Positions 52,938-62,254 of a stretch of 64,000 bases of DNA are shown here, one piece after another. The stretch is taken from contig NZ_BNAQ01000004.1 in assembly GCF_014653575.1 (NCBI RefSeq), positions 248,001 to 312,000 of the forward strand, in the 5' to 3' direction. Numbering within the stretch: position 1 is the first letter of the stretch; every line of letters begins with the position of its first letter. The notes under the pieces were generated by a model, which saw only the letters and a program-made list of their open reading frames with translations, was not told the DNA's origin and made no database searches. Both the position numbers and the translations under genes were made by a program. This DNA is from Sphingomonas glacialis (GTDB taxonomy: Bacteria > Pseudomonadota > Alphaproteobacteria > Sphingomonadales > Sphingomonadaceae).

Positions 52938-53582
52938 ATGCAGCGTTTTTCGAAGTCAGTTCGCGCGGTCTTGAGCGTCGGGACGAGCGCGCTCGCGCTG
53001 GCCGGTTGCACGACCGTGAGCCGTCCTGAACTGCCGCAGGCCGCCTTTGTCGCCGGGCAGGAACAGCCGGGCGAGGAATATATCATCGGCCCGCTCGACC
53101 AGCTCAACATCTTCGTGTGGCGCAACCCCGAGCTGTCGTCGAAGGTGCAGGTCCGCCCCGACGGCCGGATCACCACGCCGCTGATCAGCGACATGCCCGC
53201 GGTCGGCAAGACGCCGCGGATGCTCGCCGACGACATGAAAATCGCCCTTGGGGAATATATCAAGGATCCGATCGTTTCGGTCATTGTCGAGAACTTTTCC
53301 GGCACCTTCAGCCAGCAGATCCGCATCGTCGGTGCGACCGCCAAACCTGCTTCGATTCCGTACCGCGCCAACATGACGCTGCTTGACGCAATGATCTCGG
53401 TCGGGGGCTTAAGCCAATATGCCGCAGGCAACCGCGCAAAGCTCGTCCGCTACAATCGTGAGACCGGCAAGCAGGTCGAATACAATCTCAAACTGTCGCG
53501 TCTGCTCAAGGACGGCGACAGCCGGGCCAACGTGCGGCTCGAACCCGGCGATGTGATCATCATCCCCGAGAGCATGTTCTAG
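52938..53582 (+). CDS. polysaccharide export lipoprotein (Wza-type), XrtA-associated
   Basis: A 214-residue outer-membrane export protein. Signal peptide with lipobox LALAGC near 25; polysaccharide biosynthesis/export domain starting EYIIGPLDQLNIFVWRNPEL; then SLBB-type segment (IRIVGATAKPASIPYRANMT) and C-terminal VRLEPGDVIIIPESMF. ATG at 52938 follows GGGAGGTATGC. It probably forms the outer-membrane channel of the exopolysaccharide machine with the next genes. Confidence 0.93.
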   Translation: MQRFSKSVRAVLSVGTSALALAGCTTVSRPELPQAAFVAGQEQPGEEYIIGPLDQLNIFVWRNPELSSKVQVRPDGRITTPLISDMPAVGKTPRMLADDMKIALGEYIKDPIVSVIVENFSGTFSQQIRIVGATAKPASIPYRANMTLLDAMISVGGLSQYAAGNRAKLVRYNRETGKQVEYNLKLSRLLKDGDSRANVRLEPGDVIIIPESMF

Positions 53583-53595
53583 GGGCCGCCGAGCG

Positions 53596-55119
53596 ATGAG
53601 TGGTTTCCTCACCGAAGTGCAGATCATCCTGCACACCATGTGGATGCGGCGCTGGATAGCGCTCGGCGTCGCATGGGGTGTCGCGGTGTTGGGCTGGGCG
53701 GTCGTCGCGCAGCTCCACAATAGCTACGAATCGCGCGCGCGCGTCTTCGTCCAGCTCAACACGATCCTGCCGAGCGCGGTCGGGATCACCGCTGCGGATC
53801 AGCAGAAGGACGTCGACACGATCCGCCAGACGCTGACCTCGGCGGTCAATCTGGAAAAGGTCGTGCGCGGCACCGATCTCGCCAATACGGTCAAGACCGA
53901 TCGCGACGTCGCCGACCGCGTCAACACGCTGTCCAAGGCGATCAAGATCACCGCGCAGCAGGACAATCTGTTCGAGATCGTCGCAAGCGGATCGAGCCCC
54001 AAGGTGACCGCGCAGATCGTCCAGAAGCTGATCGACCTGTTCGTCGAACAGAATCTGTCGGGCGACCGCGACGAGACCAATTCGAGCCTCAAATTCCTCG
54101 ATGCGCAGCTCGAGCAGCGTCAGAAGCAGCTCGCCGATGCCGATGCCAAGCGCGCCGATTTCCAGAACCGCTATCTCGGCAGTCTGCCGGGTTCGGGCTC
54201 GCTGACCGACCGGATGGGCGCGGCACGCTCGGCGATGGCGCAGGTCGATAGCGATCTGGCGGCGGCGCAGTCGGCGTTGTCGGTGGTCAATGGCCAGATG
54301 GCCGGAACGCCCGCCAACATCCCCGGCGCAGCGGGCGCTGCCGCCAGCGCCGGCCCGGCGCGTGCGCGCCTCAATGCGATCCAGGGGCAGCTCGCCGATG
54401 CGCGGGCGCGCGGCTATACCGAGAACCATCCCGACGTCGTCGCGCTGCGCAGCCAGCTTGCGTCCGCGCAGGCCGCCGCACGCAGCGAACCGATGGTCGG
54501 CGGCGGTGGCGCCGCGTCGGCTTCGAACCCGGCCTATCTCGGGCTGCGCTCGATCCAGGCCGACAAGCAGGCCCAAGTCGCGGCGCTGAGCGCGCGCAAG
54601 GGGCAGCTCCAGCACGATCTCGATGCGATCAACGGCAAACTCGCTGGCGACCCCGCGGTCGCCGCGCAGCAGTCGCAGATCGATAACGACTATCAGGTGA
54701 TGAAGGACAGCTACGCCAAGCTGCTGGCTGATCGCGAGGCGATCAAGCTGCGCGGCCAGGCGCAAAGCCAGACCGATTCGATCAAGTTCAGCGTAATCGA
54801 TCCGCCGACGGCACCGCGCGTTCCTGCATCGCCCAACCGGCCGCTGTTGCTGACCGGGGTGCTGATCGCAGCGCTCGGCGCAGGCGTCGCGGTGGCGTTC
54901 GGGCTGACGCAGTTCAAGACGACATTTGCGACCGCAGGCCGGCTCGAAAAGGCCGCCGGGCTGCCGGTGATCGGCTCGATTGGCGCGATCGTCACCAAGG
55001 CGCAGCTCGCCCACCGGCGTCGGATGCTCGCCTATTTTGCCGGCGGGGTCGGTGCACTGGGCGCAGCCTATATCGGTTTGCTCGGGGTCGAGATGCTTCA
55101 GCGAGGATTGGCAGCATGA
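53596..55119 (+). CDS. polysaccharide chain-length determinant (Wzz-type), XrtA-associated
   Basis: A 507-residue inner-membrane co-polymerase. N-terminal membrane segment WIALGVAWGVAVLGWAVVAQ near 20, a long periplasmic coiled-coil region (for example KFLDAQLEQRQKQLADADAK), a conserved DPPTAPRVPASPNRP segment near 397, then membrane segment LLLTGVLIAALGAGVAVAF and a further hydrophobic stretch at the end. It sets polymer length and pairs with the kinase, whose ATG overlaps its stop. Confidence 0.93.
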   Translation: MSGFLTEVQIILHTMWMRRWIALGVAWGVAVLGWAVVAQLHNSYESRARVFVQLNTILPSAVGITAADQQKDVDTIRQTLTSAVNLEKVVRGTDLANTVKTDRDVADRVNTLSKAIKITAQQDNLFEIVASGSSPKVTAQIVQKLIDLFVEQNLSGDRDETNSSLKFLDAQLEQRQKQLADADAKRADFQNRYLGSLPGSGSLTDRMGAARSAMAQVDSDLAAAQSALSVVNGQMAGTPANIPGAAGAAASAGPARARLNAIQGQLADARARGYTENHPDVVALRSQLASAQAAARSEPMVGGGGAASASNPAYLGLRSIQADKQAQVAALSARKGQLQHDLDAINGKLAGDPAVAAQQSQIDNDYQVMKDSYAKLLADREAIKLRGQAQSQTDSIKFSVIDPPTAPRVPASPNRPLLLTGVLIAALGAGVAVAFGLTQFKTTFATAGRLEKAAGLPVIGSIGAIVTKAQLAHRRRMLAYFAGGVGALGAAYIGLLGVEMLQRGLAA

Positions 55120-56048
55120 GCGATCCAACCCCGCGCAAGCGTCCCTCGCTGCTCGAACAGGCGGCGACACGCTACGACTTCAACACCCATTTCCGTCCGC
55201 TCGACGATGTGCCGGCCGACAAGCCGGTCACCACGCCGATCGCGCCACTCGCGTCGCCTACGCCCGAGCCCGGTCCGATCGCGGCGCCGCGCGCTACGCC
55301 TCGGCGGGGCGCCGAGGTCAAGATCGATCGCACCTTGCTCGCCGAGCGCGGCATGCTCGTGCCGGGTGCCCCGATCGGCGCACTGGTCGAGGAATTCCGG
55401 CTCGTGAAGCGCCAGTTGCTCACCACCGCGCGCGGCGTTCGCGTGCGATCTGGCGACCTGTCGCGGACGATCCTCGTTACGTCGGCACAGCCCGACGACG
55501 GCAAAACCTATTGCGCGCTTAACCTCGCCATCTCGATGGCGGCCGAGCGCGATCTTGAAATCCTGCTGATCGACGCAGACTTCGCCAAGCCGGACGTCAT
55601 GGCACGGCTGGGGTTGAGCGAGGGGCGGGGGCTGCTCGATGCGCTCGCCGATCCGCAGGTCGAGCTCGAGAGCTGCGTCGTGCGCACCGATATCCCGCAT
55701 CTCAGCCTGTTGCCGTGCGGCACCAAGTCGAATGCCGATACCGAGCTTGTCGCGAGCGCACGCACCGGCGAACTGATCGCGCAACTGCTCGCGGCCGATC
55801 CGCGGCGCGTGTTGATCTTCGATTCGCCACCGGTGCTCGCCGCATCGCCTGCTGCCGCGCTCGCGCATCATGCCGGGCAAGTCATGCTCGTCGTGCGCGC
55901 CGACCGCACCAGCGAAAGCGACCTGCGCGAGGCGATCGACCTGCTCGACGGGTGCGAAGCCATCCAACTCCTCCTCAACGCCGTGTCGTTCGCCCCCGGT
56001 GGGCGGCGCTTCGGCAGCTATTATGGACAACAGGAAGACGCGTCATGA
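55116..56048 (+). CDS. XrtA-associated tyrosine autokinase
   Basis: A 310-residue cytoplasmic BY-kinase controlling exopolysaccharide assembly. Walker A variant AQPDDGKTYC with K130, Walker A' LLIDADFAKPD with D153 and D155, and Walker B VLIFDSPPVL near 230. The C-terminal tail RRFGSYYGQQEDAS has only two adjacent tyrosines, a short autophosphorylation cluster. ATG at 55116 overlaps the chain-length gene, and its own stop overlaps the next gene. Confidence 0.92.
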   Translation: MSDPTPRKRPSLLEQAATRYDFNTHFRPLDDVPADKPVTTPIAPLASPTPEPGPIAAPRATPRRGAEVKIDRTLLAERGMLVPGAPIGALVEEFRLVKRQLLTTARGVRVRSGDLSRTILVTSAQPDDGKTYCALNLAISMAAERDLEILLIDADFAKPDVMARLGLSEGRGLLDALADPQVELESCVVRTDIPHLSLLPCGTKSNADTELVASARTGELIAQLLAADPRRVLIFDSPPVLAASPAAALAHHAGQVMLVVRADRTSESDLREAIDLLDGCEAIQLLLNAVSFAPGGRRFGSYYGQQEDAS

Positions 56049-57673
56049 AGTGCCGCCTCCGCTCCACTGCACTCCTGCTCGGGACTGGGCTCGCTGCGTT
56101 GATCGCGGCCGCACCGGCGCAGGCGCAGGACCAACAGCGCCGAACGCGAATCTCGCCGTATATCGAGATCGGGCAGATCGTGACCGCCGACCTCAAGAAT
56201 GACGACGTCCTGACCTATTCGACGGTCGCGGGCGGGGTCGAGGCGTCGGTCCAGACACCTCGGACGCAGCTGCAGGTTAGCTACCGCTATGAGCGGCATT
56301 TTTCCTACGCCAAGCGTGTCGGGGACGATGACCTGCACAATGGCTTGGCGCGCGGCAGCATCGCCGTCGCGCCTAATCTCAGCATCGAGGCCGGCGCGAT
56401 CGCGACGCAGTCGCGTACCGATATTCGCGGCGCCGCACCGATCGCGCAGGTCGGCCAGCGTGACAATATCAGCCAGGTGTTCTCGGGCTATGTCGGGCCG
56501 AGCTATGCCGCGCGTGTTGGCCCGGTCGGTGTCGCGGCGAGCTATCGCTACGGCTACACCAAGGCCGGGTCGCCGGGGAATACCGGTGTCGCACCCGGCA
56601 GCCCGCGGCTCGACGTGTTCGACAGCTCGCAAAGCCACACCGTCAATGTCAGCGCGGGGGTGAAAGCGGGGGCGCTGCTGCCCGTCGGGATCAACGTCTC
56701 GGCCGCGTATGACCGCGAGACCGCCAACCAGCTCGATCAGAAGTTGGAGGACAAGGTCGTTCGCGCCGATCTCGTCGCGCCGGTTGCGCCGACGGTCGCG
56801 CTCACCGCGGGCGTCGGCTACCAGAATCTGCAAGTGCGCCAGCGCGATGCCTTGGTTGACGCAAACGGTGTACCGGTGGTCGACCGCCGCGGCCGCTTCC
56901 AGTCCGATCCTGCCTCGCCGCAACGCATCGCTTACGAGACCGACGGCTTGATCTATGACGCGGGCGTGATCTGGCGTCCGTCGGAGCGCACCACGCTGCA
57001 GGCGCATGTCGGGCGGCGGTATGGTGGGATGACCTATTTCGGAACGCTCAGTTACGCCGCGACGCGCTCGATCTCGGTCAATGCCGATGTCTATGACACG
57101 GTCGAGACGTTCGGGGGGCAGTTGCGCAACAGCCTGGCGGGTCTGCCGACCTCGTTCCTCCAGCAGCGTGCGGCATTCGGTCAGCAATATAGCGGCTGCA
57201 CGTTCGGCGCGGCGGGTGCGGGGGCGGGCGGGTGCCTCAACGGCGCGTTGCAGTCGATTTCGACCTCGGCGTATCGCGCACGCGGCATCGATGCGGTGAT
57301 CTCGGCGACTCGCGGCAAGCTCAACCTCGGCGTGGGCGCGGGCTATTCGAACCGCCGCTTCCTTGCGCCCGACCAGATCAACGCGGCGTTCTCGATCAAC
57401 GGCGTCAGCGACCAGAGCTATTATGCCCAGGCGTTCGCCAACGTGCCGCTGACGCGAGTCTCCGGTATCAACGGGACGCTGATCTACAATTATTACGACA
57501 GCGGGATTGCCGATGCGCCGGGCGTGACCAGCGCCGCCGCGACCGCGCTCTATTATCACAATTTCGGTCGGATCGGCACGACTGCTTCAGCAGGCCTGTA
57601 TTCGTTCAGCCAGAGCGGCGTCGCGGATCAGCTTTCGGCGACGGGCCAAGTGGGTGTACGGTATCAATTCTGA
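56045..57673 (+). CDS. PEP-CTERM/XrtA system outer-membrane beta-barrel protein
   Basis: A 542-residue outer-membrane protein. Signal peptide MKCRLRSTALLLGTGLAALIAAAPAQA; then repeated amphipathic strands (for example TYSTVAGGVEASVQTPRTQL, LQVSYRYERHFSYAKR) and a terminal VRYQF typical of outer-membrane insertion. It fits the family of barrel proteins found only in XrtA/PEP-CTERM loci, probably an exopolysaccharide exit or binding protein. ATG at 56045 overlaps the kinase stop. Confidence 0.88.
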   Translation: MKCRLRSTALLLGTGLAALIAAAPAQAQDQQRRTRISPYIEIGQIVTADLKNDDVLTYSTVAGGVEASVQTPRTQLQVSYRYERHFSYAKRVGDDDLHNGLARGSIAVAPNLSIEAGAIATQSRTDIRGAAPIAQVGQRDNISQVFSGYVGPSYAARVGPVGVAASYRYGYTKAGSPGNTGVAPGSPRLDVFDSSQSHTVNVSAGVKAGALLPVGINVSAAYDRETANQLDQKLEDKVVRADLVAPVAPTVALTAGVGYQNLQVRQRDALVDANGVPVVDRRGRFQSDPASPQRIAYETDGLIYDAGVIWRPSERTTLQAHVGRRYGGMTYFGTLSYAATRSISVNADVYDTVETFGGQLRNSLAGLPTSFLQQRAAFGQQYSGCTFGAAGAGAGGCLNGALQSISTSAYRARGIDAVISATRGKLNLGVGAGYSNRRFLAPDQINAAFSINGVSDQSYYAQAFANVPLTRVSGINGTLIYNYYDSGIADAPGVTSAAATALYYHNFGRIGTTASAGLYSFSQSGVADQLSATGQVGVRYQF

Positions 57674-57712
57674 AACGCACGGGCGGATTTCTGTCATTGC
57701 GGGGATAGCAGC

Positions 57713-59107
57713 ATGTACGAAGACTATTATGGATTGCGCGGTCGCCCGTTCCAGCTGACGCCCGACCCACGCTTCTGGTTCGAGACCGCGACGCATCGCA
57801 AGGCAATGGCGTATCTCGGTTATGGCCTGGCGCAGGGCGAGGGCTTCATCGTCATCACGGGCGATGTCGGCGCGGGCAAGACGACGCTGGTCGGCCATCT
57901 GATGGACACCGTCGATGCGACTCGGCTCCACGTCATCAAGATCGTCTCGACGCAGATCGAGGCCGAGGATCTGCTGCGGATCGTCGCGGGCGGGCTCGAG
58001 ATCGAGAGCGACGGGCTGACCAAGGCGCAACTGCTCGTCGCGATCGAGCGTGGGCTGCGCGCGACGGCACGCGCCGGACGCCGTACGCTGCTGATCGTCG
58101 ACGAAGCGCAGGCGCTGCCCGTTTCGAGCCTCGAAGAGCTGCGAATGCTCTCGAACTTCCAGACCGGCAGCCATGCGCTGCTGCAGATTTTCCTGCTTGG
58201 CCAGCCCGAGTTTCGCGAGCGGCTGCACGGGTCGGACCGGCTCGAACAGCTCCGGCAGCGCGTGATCGCGGTCCACCATCTCGATCCGATGGAGCGGGAC
58301 GAAGTCGAACCCTATATGCGCCATCGCCTCGCCGTGGCGGGATGGACCGGGCGCCCGGGCTTCACGCCCGACGCCTATGCCGCTTTTTATGACGGCACCG
58401 ACGGCGTGCCGCGGCGGCTCAATCAACTGGCCGGGCGCGTCCTGCTCTACGCAGCGATCGAGCAACTCGAGACGATCGACGCGCATGCGGTGGCGACCGT
58501 GCTTGCCGACATTGCGGGCGACATGCCCGGCGTAAAGGCGATCGTGATTCCCGAGCGCCAAGCGCCGGTCGCGACGCCGGAAGCCGAACCCGTGCCGAGC
58601 CTGGTGCCCGAACCGGACGCGCCGGCCGTGCCGCACTCGGATCCGGTCGCTGCACCCGTGCCGGTGGCGGACGTCGAGCCGGAACCTGAACCGGAGCTTG
58701 AGCGCGAGCTGGAGACAGAACCGGAGCCGGACTTCGAGTCGGAGTCGGAGCCCGAGCCCGAGCCCGAGCCCGGGCCCGAGCTCGAAGCGGACGACGAAAC
58801 GCCGCATGCGCCCGATCCGGTCGTGCTCGCGGTCAGTGAGCCTGTCCCGGAAGTGCTCCCGGTGCCCGCATTCAAAGTGCGGCCTATCGCCGACGACGCG
58901 GAGGACCATCCGCCGATCGCGCCGCGCGAGGAGCCCATTGCATCGACAGACGTGGAGCCCGACACTACCCTCGCCGAGCAAGTCGCCGCGCTGACTGCGC
59001 GCGTCGAGGAGCAGGACGTCGCTCTGCGGCGCGTGCTGAAATTGCTCGTCGACTGGGCGGAGTCGGGACAGGCGCCGGGCCTTGCCATGCAGCATGACGA
59101 GGACTGA
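57713..59107 (+). CDS. XrtA-associated AAA ATPase with acidic repeat linker
   Basis: A 464-residue protein. The ExeA/GspA-like ATPase spans about 1-275: opening MYEDYYGLRGRPFQLTPDPR, Walker A GDVGAGKTTL with K56, Walker B LLIVDEAQ with D130. After it, about 120 residues are dominated by Glu-Pro repeats (EPEPE units, roughly 320-365), then a short C-terminal coiled coil (TLAEQVAALTARVEEQDVAL). Role in the secretion or export complex is inferred from context. The long linker probably varies between strains. Confidence 0.92.
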   Translation: MYEDYYGLRGRPFQLTPDPRFWFETATHRKAMAYLGYGLAQGEGFIVITGDVGAGKTTLVGHLMDTVDATRLHVIKIVSTQIEAEDLLRIVAGGLEIESDGLTKAQLLVAIERGLRATARAGRRTLLIVDEAQALPVSSLEELRMLSNFQTGSHALLQIFLLGQPEFRERLHGSDRLEQLRQRVIAVHHLDPMERDEVEPYMRHRLAVAGWTGRPGFTPDAYAAFYDGTDGVPRRLNQLAGRVLLYAAIEQLETIDAHAVATVLADIAGDMPGVKAIVIPERQAPVATPEAEPVPSLVPEPDAPAVPHSDPVAAPVPVADVEPEPEPELERELETEPEPDFESESEPEPEPEPGPELEADDETPHAPDPVVLAVSEPVPEVLPVPAFKVRPIADDAEDHPPIAPREEPIASTDVEPDTTLAEQVAALTARVEEQDVALRRVLKLLVDWAESGQAPGLAMQHDED

Positions 59108-59111
59108 GCCG

Positions 59112-59969
59112 ATGCGCCACGCGCTGACGGTCGATATCGAGGACTGGTTCCAGGTCGGCGCGTTCGAGACGGTGATCGACAAACGCGACTGGGATTCGCT
59201 CACGCCGCGAGTCGAGCGCAACACCGATGCGGTGCTCGCGCTGTTCGGCGAAAGCGGGGTCAAGGCGACCTTCTTCACGCTCGGCTGGGTGGCGCAGCGG
59301 TACCCTGCTTTGATCCGCCGGATTGTCGAGCAGGGGCATGAGGTGGCGAGCCACGGCTGGGATCACGATCGGGTCTTCACGCTCGACGCCGCCCGCTTCC
59401 GCGCCGACATCGGCCGCGCGCGCGCAGCGCTCGAGGATGCCGCGGGCGTCGCCGTTACCGGCTACCGCGCGCCGAGCTTCTCGATCGATGCGCGCACGCC
59501 CTGGGCGTACGATGTGCTCGCCGAGGAGGGGTACGTCTATTCGTCGAGTGTCGCGCCGCTCAAGCATGACCATTACGGCTGGCCCGAAGCTTCGCGCTAC
59601 CCCTTCCGACCGCTTGCGGATTCGCCGCTGATCGAAGTGCCGGTGACCGTCGCCGAATTCGGCGCGCGCCGGATGGCGACGGGCGGGGGCTTCTTCCGGC
59701 TCTTCCCGGCAGCGCTGACCGATTATGCGGTACGCCAGGTCAGCCGGGAGGCGCAGCCGGCGATCTTCTATTTCCATCCGTGGGAGATCGATCCCGGCCA
59801 GCCACGCGTCACCAATGCGCCCGCGAAATCGAAGCTGCGGCATTACAGCCGGCTTGGCGCGATGGCGGGAAAGCTGCGTGGGCTGATCGACCGGCATGAC
59901 TGGGGCCGCATGGACGCCGTCGTCGCCGCGCTCGATCTGCCGACGCGAGCGCGCGAGCCAGTCGCGTGA
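59112..59969 (+). CDS. XrtA-associated polysaccharide deacetylase
   Basis: A 285-residue NodB-fold deacetylase with DUF3473-type C-terminus. Metal-site features: the early aspartate in HALTVDIEDWFQV and the H-x3-H pair in HEVASHGWDHDRVF. Other conserved parts are GYRAPSFSIDARTPWAYDVL and FYFHPWEIDPGQP. It removes N-acetyl groups from sugar units of the exopolysaccharide. I chose ATG 59112; an ATG at 59094 inside the ATPase gene is the alternative. Its stop overlaps the next GTG. Confidence 0.93.
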   Translation: MRHALTVDIEDWFQVGAFETVIDKRDWDSLTPRVERNTDAVLALFGESGVKATFFTLGWVAQRYPALIRRIVEQGHEVASHGWDHDRVFTLDAARFRADIGRARAALEDAAGVAVTGYRAPSFSIDARTPWAYDVLAEEGYVYSSSVAPLKHDHYGWPEASRYPFRPLADSPLIEVPVTVAEFGARRMATGGGFFRLFPAALTDYAVRQVSREAQPAIFYFHPWEIDPGQPRVTNAPAKSKLRHYSRLGAMAGKLRGLIDRHDWGRMDAVVAALDLPTRAREPVA

Positions 59970-61039
59970 CGGTGCCTCTGCTCGCCGCGCCGGTTGGCGT
60001 CCGGGCGATCGATCTGCGGGAGCCCGACGCGCGGACGCGGATCGACGCGTTCGTGCGGGCGCACGATCAGGCGACGCCATTCCACCTCCCGGCGTGGAGC
60101 CTCGGCGTCGCACAAGGCTGCGGGCAGACCAGCCACACGCTCGTCGCCGAGCACGCCGACGGGGCTATCGTCGGCCTGCTGCCATTGACCGAAGTGCGCT
60201 CGCCTTTGTTCGGCAAGGCATTGGTGTCGAACGGCTTCGCGGTCGGCGGGGGGATCCTCGCGACTGAGGCTGCGGCGATCCCCGCGCTGGCCGACGCCGC
60301 TTGGGCGCTGGCCGAGCGGCTCGGCTGCCCGACGCTCGAACTGCGCGGCGGGCCGATTCCGGCCGAGGGCTGGCAGATCGACACGACGACCTATCTCGGC
60401 TTTGCGCGCGATCTCGCGGCGAGCGATGCCGACGAACTGCTCGCGATCCCGCGCAAGCAGCGCGCCGAGGTGCGCAAGGCGCTCGATGCCGATCTCGAGG
60501 TCGCGATCGGAAGCGTGCCCGCCGACCTCAAGGCGCATTACGCGGTCTATGCCGAATCGGTGCGCAACCTCGGCACGCCGGTATTCCCCAAGCGGCTGTT
60601 CCGCGCGGTGCTCGATCAGTTCGGCGACGATGCCGACATCCTCACCGTCCGCGCGAACGGCGAGCCCGTCGCGGCGGTGCTCAGCGTCTATTTCAACGGG
60701 ACCGTCTATCCGTACTGGGGCGGTGGCACGCACGCCGCACGCGGGCTCCGCGCCAATGACCGGATGTATTTCGCGCTGATGGCGCACGCCCGGTCACGCG
60801 GCTGCACGCGCTTCGATTTCGGTCGTTCGAAGGCCGGGACCGGCCCTGCCGCGTTCAAGAAGAATTGGGGCTTCGAGGGCGTCGCGCTGCCCTACGCCAA
60901 GCGCGCCGCGGTCGGCACCGAGGCGCGCGAGATCAACCCGCTCGATCCGCGCTATTCGCGCAAGGTCGACCTGTGGAAGAAGCTGCCGCTGTGGGTGGCG
61001 AACCAGCTTGGCCCGCACATCTCACGTGGCCTCGGCTGA
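59966..61039 (+). CDS. FemAB-family protein, XrtA/PEP-CTERM-associated
   Basis: A 357-residue GNAT-fold acyl/aminoacyl-transferase relative. Visible family stretches: DQATPFHLPAWSLGVAQ, RKQRAEVRKALDADLEV, LSVYFNGTVYPYWGGGTHAA, RFDFGRSKAGTGPAAFKKNWGF. Members attach amino acids or acyl groups to polymers; here it probably decorates the exopolysaccharide. GTG at 59966 overlaps the deacetylase stop, and its stop overlaps the next ATG. Confidence 0.92.
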   Translation: MTVPLLAAPVGVRAIDLREPDARTRIDAFVRAHDQATPFHLPAWSLGVAQGCGQTSHTLVAEHADGAIVGLLPLTEVRSPLFGKALVSNGFAVGGGILATEAAAIPALADAAWALAERLGCPTLELRGGPIPAEGWQIDTTTYLGFARDLAASDADELLAIPRKQRAEVRKALDADLEVAIGSVPADLKAHYAVYAESVRNLGTPVFPKRLFRAVLDQFGDDADILTVRANGEPVAAVLSVYFNGTVYPYWGGGTHAARGLRANDRMYFALMAHARSRGCTRFDFGRSKAGTGPAAFKKNWGFEGVALPYAKRAAVGTEAREINPLDPRYSRKVDLWKKLPLWVANQLGPHISRGLG

Positions 61040-62250
61040 TGGGAGACATCCTGTTTCTCGGCCACCGCGTGCCGTATCCGCCCGACCGTGGCGACAAGAT
61101 CCGTGGCTTCCACATCCTCAAATATCTGTCCACACGCAAACGCGTCCATTTGATCGCCTTTGCCGACGATACGCGCGATCTCGCCGGCAAGACCGGGCTC
61201 GCCAAGATGACCGGCAACCGCTCGATCATCTGGCGTTCCAAGTCGCGCGTGCAGGCAGCGATCGAGGCGCTGCTGACGCGCAAGCCGATTTCGCTCACGT
61301 CGTTCGACAGCCGGTCGCTGCGCAGCGCGGTCGAGGCGCTGCTCGAGCGCCATGCGATCGATACGATCTACGTTTTCTCGAGCCAGATGGCGCAATATCT
61401 GCCGGCGCGCCCGCGGCAGACGGTCATCATGGATTTCGTCGACATGGATTCGGCCAAGTTCGCCGCCTATGCGAAGGAAGGCCGCGGCCCTATGGCTTGG
61501 GTCATGCGCCGCGAAGCTAATCTGCTGTTTCAGTACGAACGCGCGATCGCCGCGCGCGCCGATGCCAGCCTGTTCGTCAGCGAAGCCGAGGCGCAGCTGT
61601 TTCGCGAGCGCAGTGGCGCGGAGCGCGTCCATGTCGTCGAGAATGGCATCGACACCGACGTCTTTGCACCCGACGCCTCGTTCACGCAGATCGACGCGAT
61701 CGAGGCGTTGATCGTCTTCACGGGGCAGATGGATTATCGCCCCAATATCGAGGCGGTGAGCTGGTTCGTCGCGGCGATCTTCCCGCACATTCGCGTGCGC
61801 TTTCCGCACGCGCGCTTCGCGATCGTCGGGCGCGCGCCGAGCGAGGCGGTCAAGGCGCTTGCCAAGCAGCCCGGTGTGATCGTCACCGGCGAAGTCGCCG
61901 ATGTGCGCGGCTGGCTTGCCGCGGCGTCGGTCGTCGTCGCACCGCTCAAGCTCGCGCGCGGGATCCAGAACAAGGTGCTTGAGGCGATGGCGATGGCGCG
62001 TCCGGTGGTCGCGTCGCGCGCCGCGGCGGAGGGGATCGACCATGCCGACACGCTGCGCGTCGGCGAGAGCGTCGGCGAGATCGCCGATGCGGTGATCGCG
62101 CTGCTCGACGATCCTGCCGCAGCGGGACGACTGGGCCGCGACGCCCGCGCGCAGGTGCAGGCGCGCTACAGCTGGGAAGCAAGGCTCGCGCCGCTCGATG
62201 CGATCCTCGGGATCAGCGTCAAGGCGCCGCCGTGCCGCTCCGCGGCCTGA
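61039..62250 (+). CDS. glycosyltransferase, XrtA/PEP-CTERM-associated
   Basis: A 403-residue GT4-type glycosyltransferase. N-terminal DILFLGHRVPYPPDRGDKIR is typical of the XrtA family; the C-terminal donor-binding region has PGVIVTGEVADVRGWLAAAS and ARGIQNKVLEAMAMARPVVAS. It adds a nucleotide-activated sugar during exopolysaccharide repeat synthesis in the cytoplasm. TGATG overlap with the previous gene. Confidence 0.93.
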   Translation: MGDILFLGHRVPYPPDRGDKIRGFHILKYLSTRKRVHLIAFADDTRDLAGKTGLAKMTGNRSIIWRSKSRVQAAIEALLTRKPISLTSFDSRSLRSAVEALLERHAIDTIYVFSSQMAQYLPARPRQTVIMDFVDMDSAKFAAYAKEGRGPMAWVMRREANLLFQYERAIAARADASLFVSEAEAQLFRERSGAERVHVVENGIDTDVFAPDASFTQIDAIEALIVFTGQMDYRPNIEAVSWFVAAIFPHIRVRFPHARFAIVGRAPSEAVKALAKQPGVIVTGEVADVRGWLAAASVVVAPLKLARGIQNKVLEAMAMARPVVASRAAAEGIDHADTLRVGESVGEIADAVIALLDDPAAAGRLGRDARAQVQARYSWEARLAPLDAILGISVKAPPCRSAA

Positions 62251-62254
62251 GCCG

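Noticed and set aside
58741..58790. Short tandem GAGCCC-like repeats as a CRISPR array
   Set aside because: They are codon repeats for Glu-Pro in the XrtA ATPase, with no spacers.
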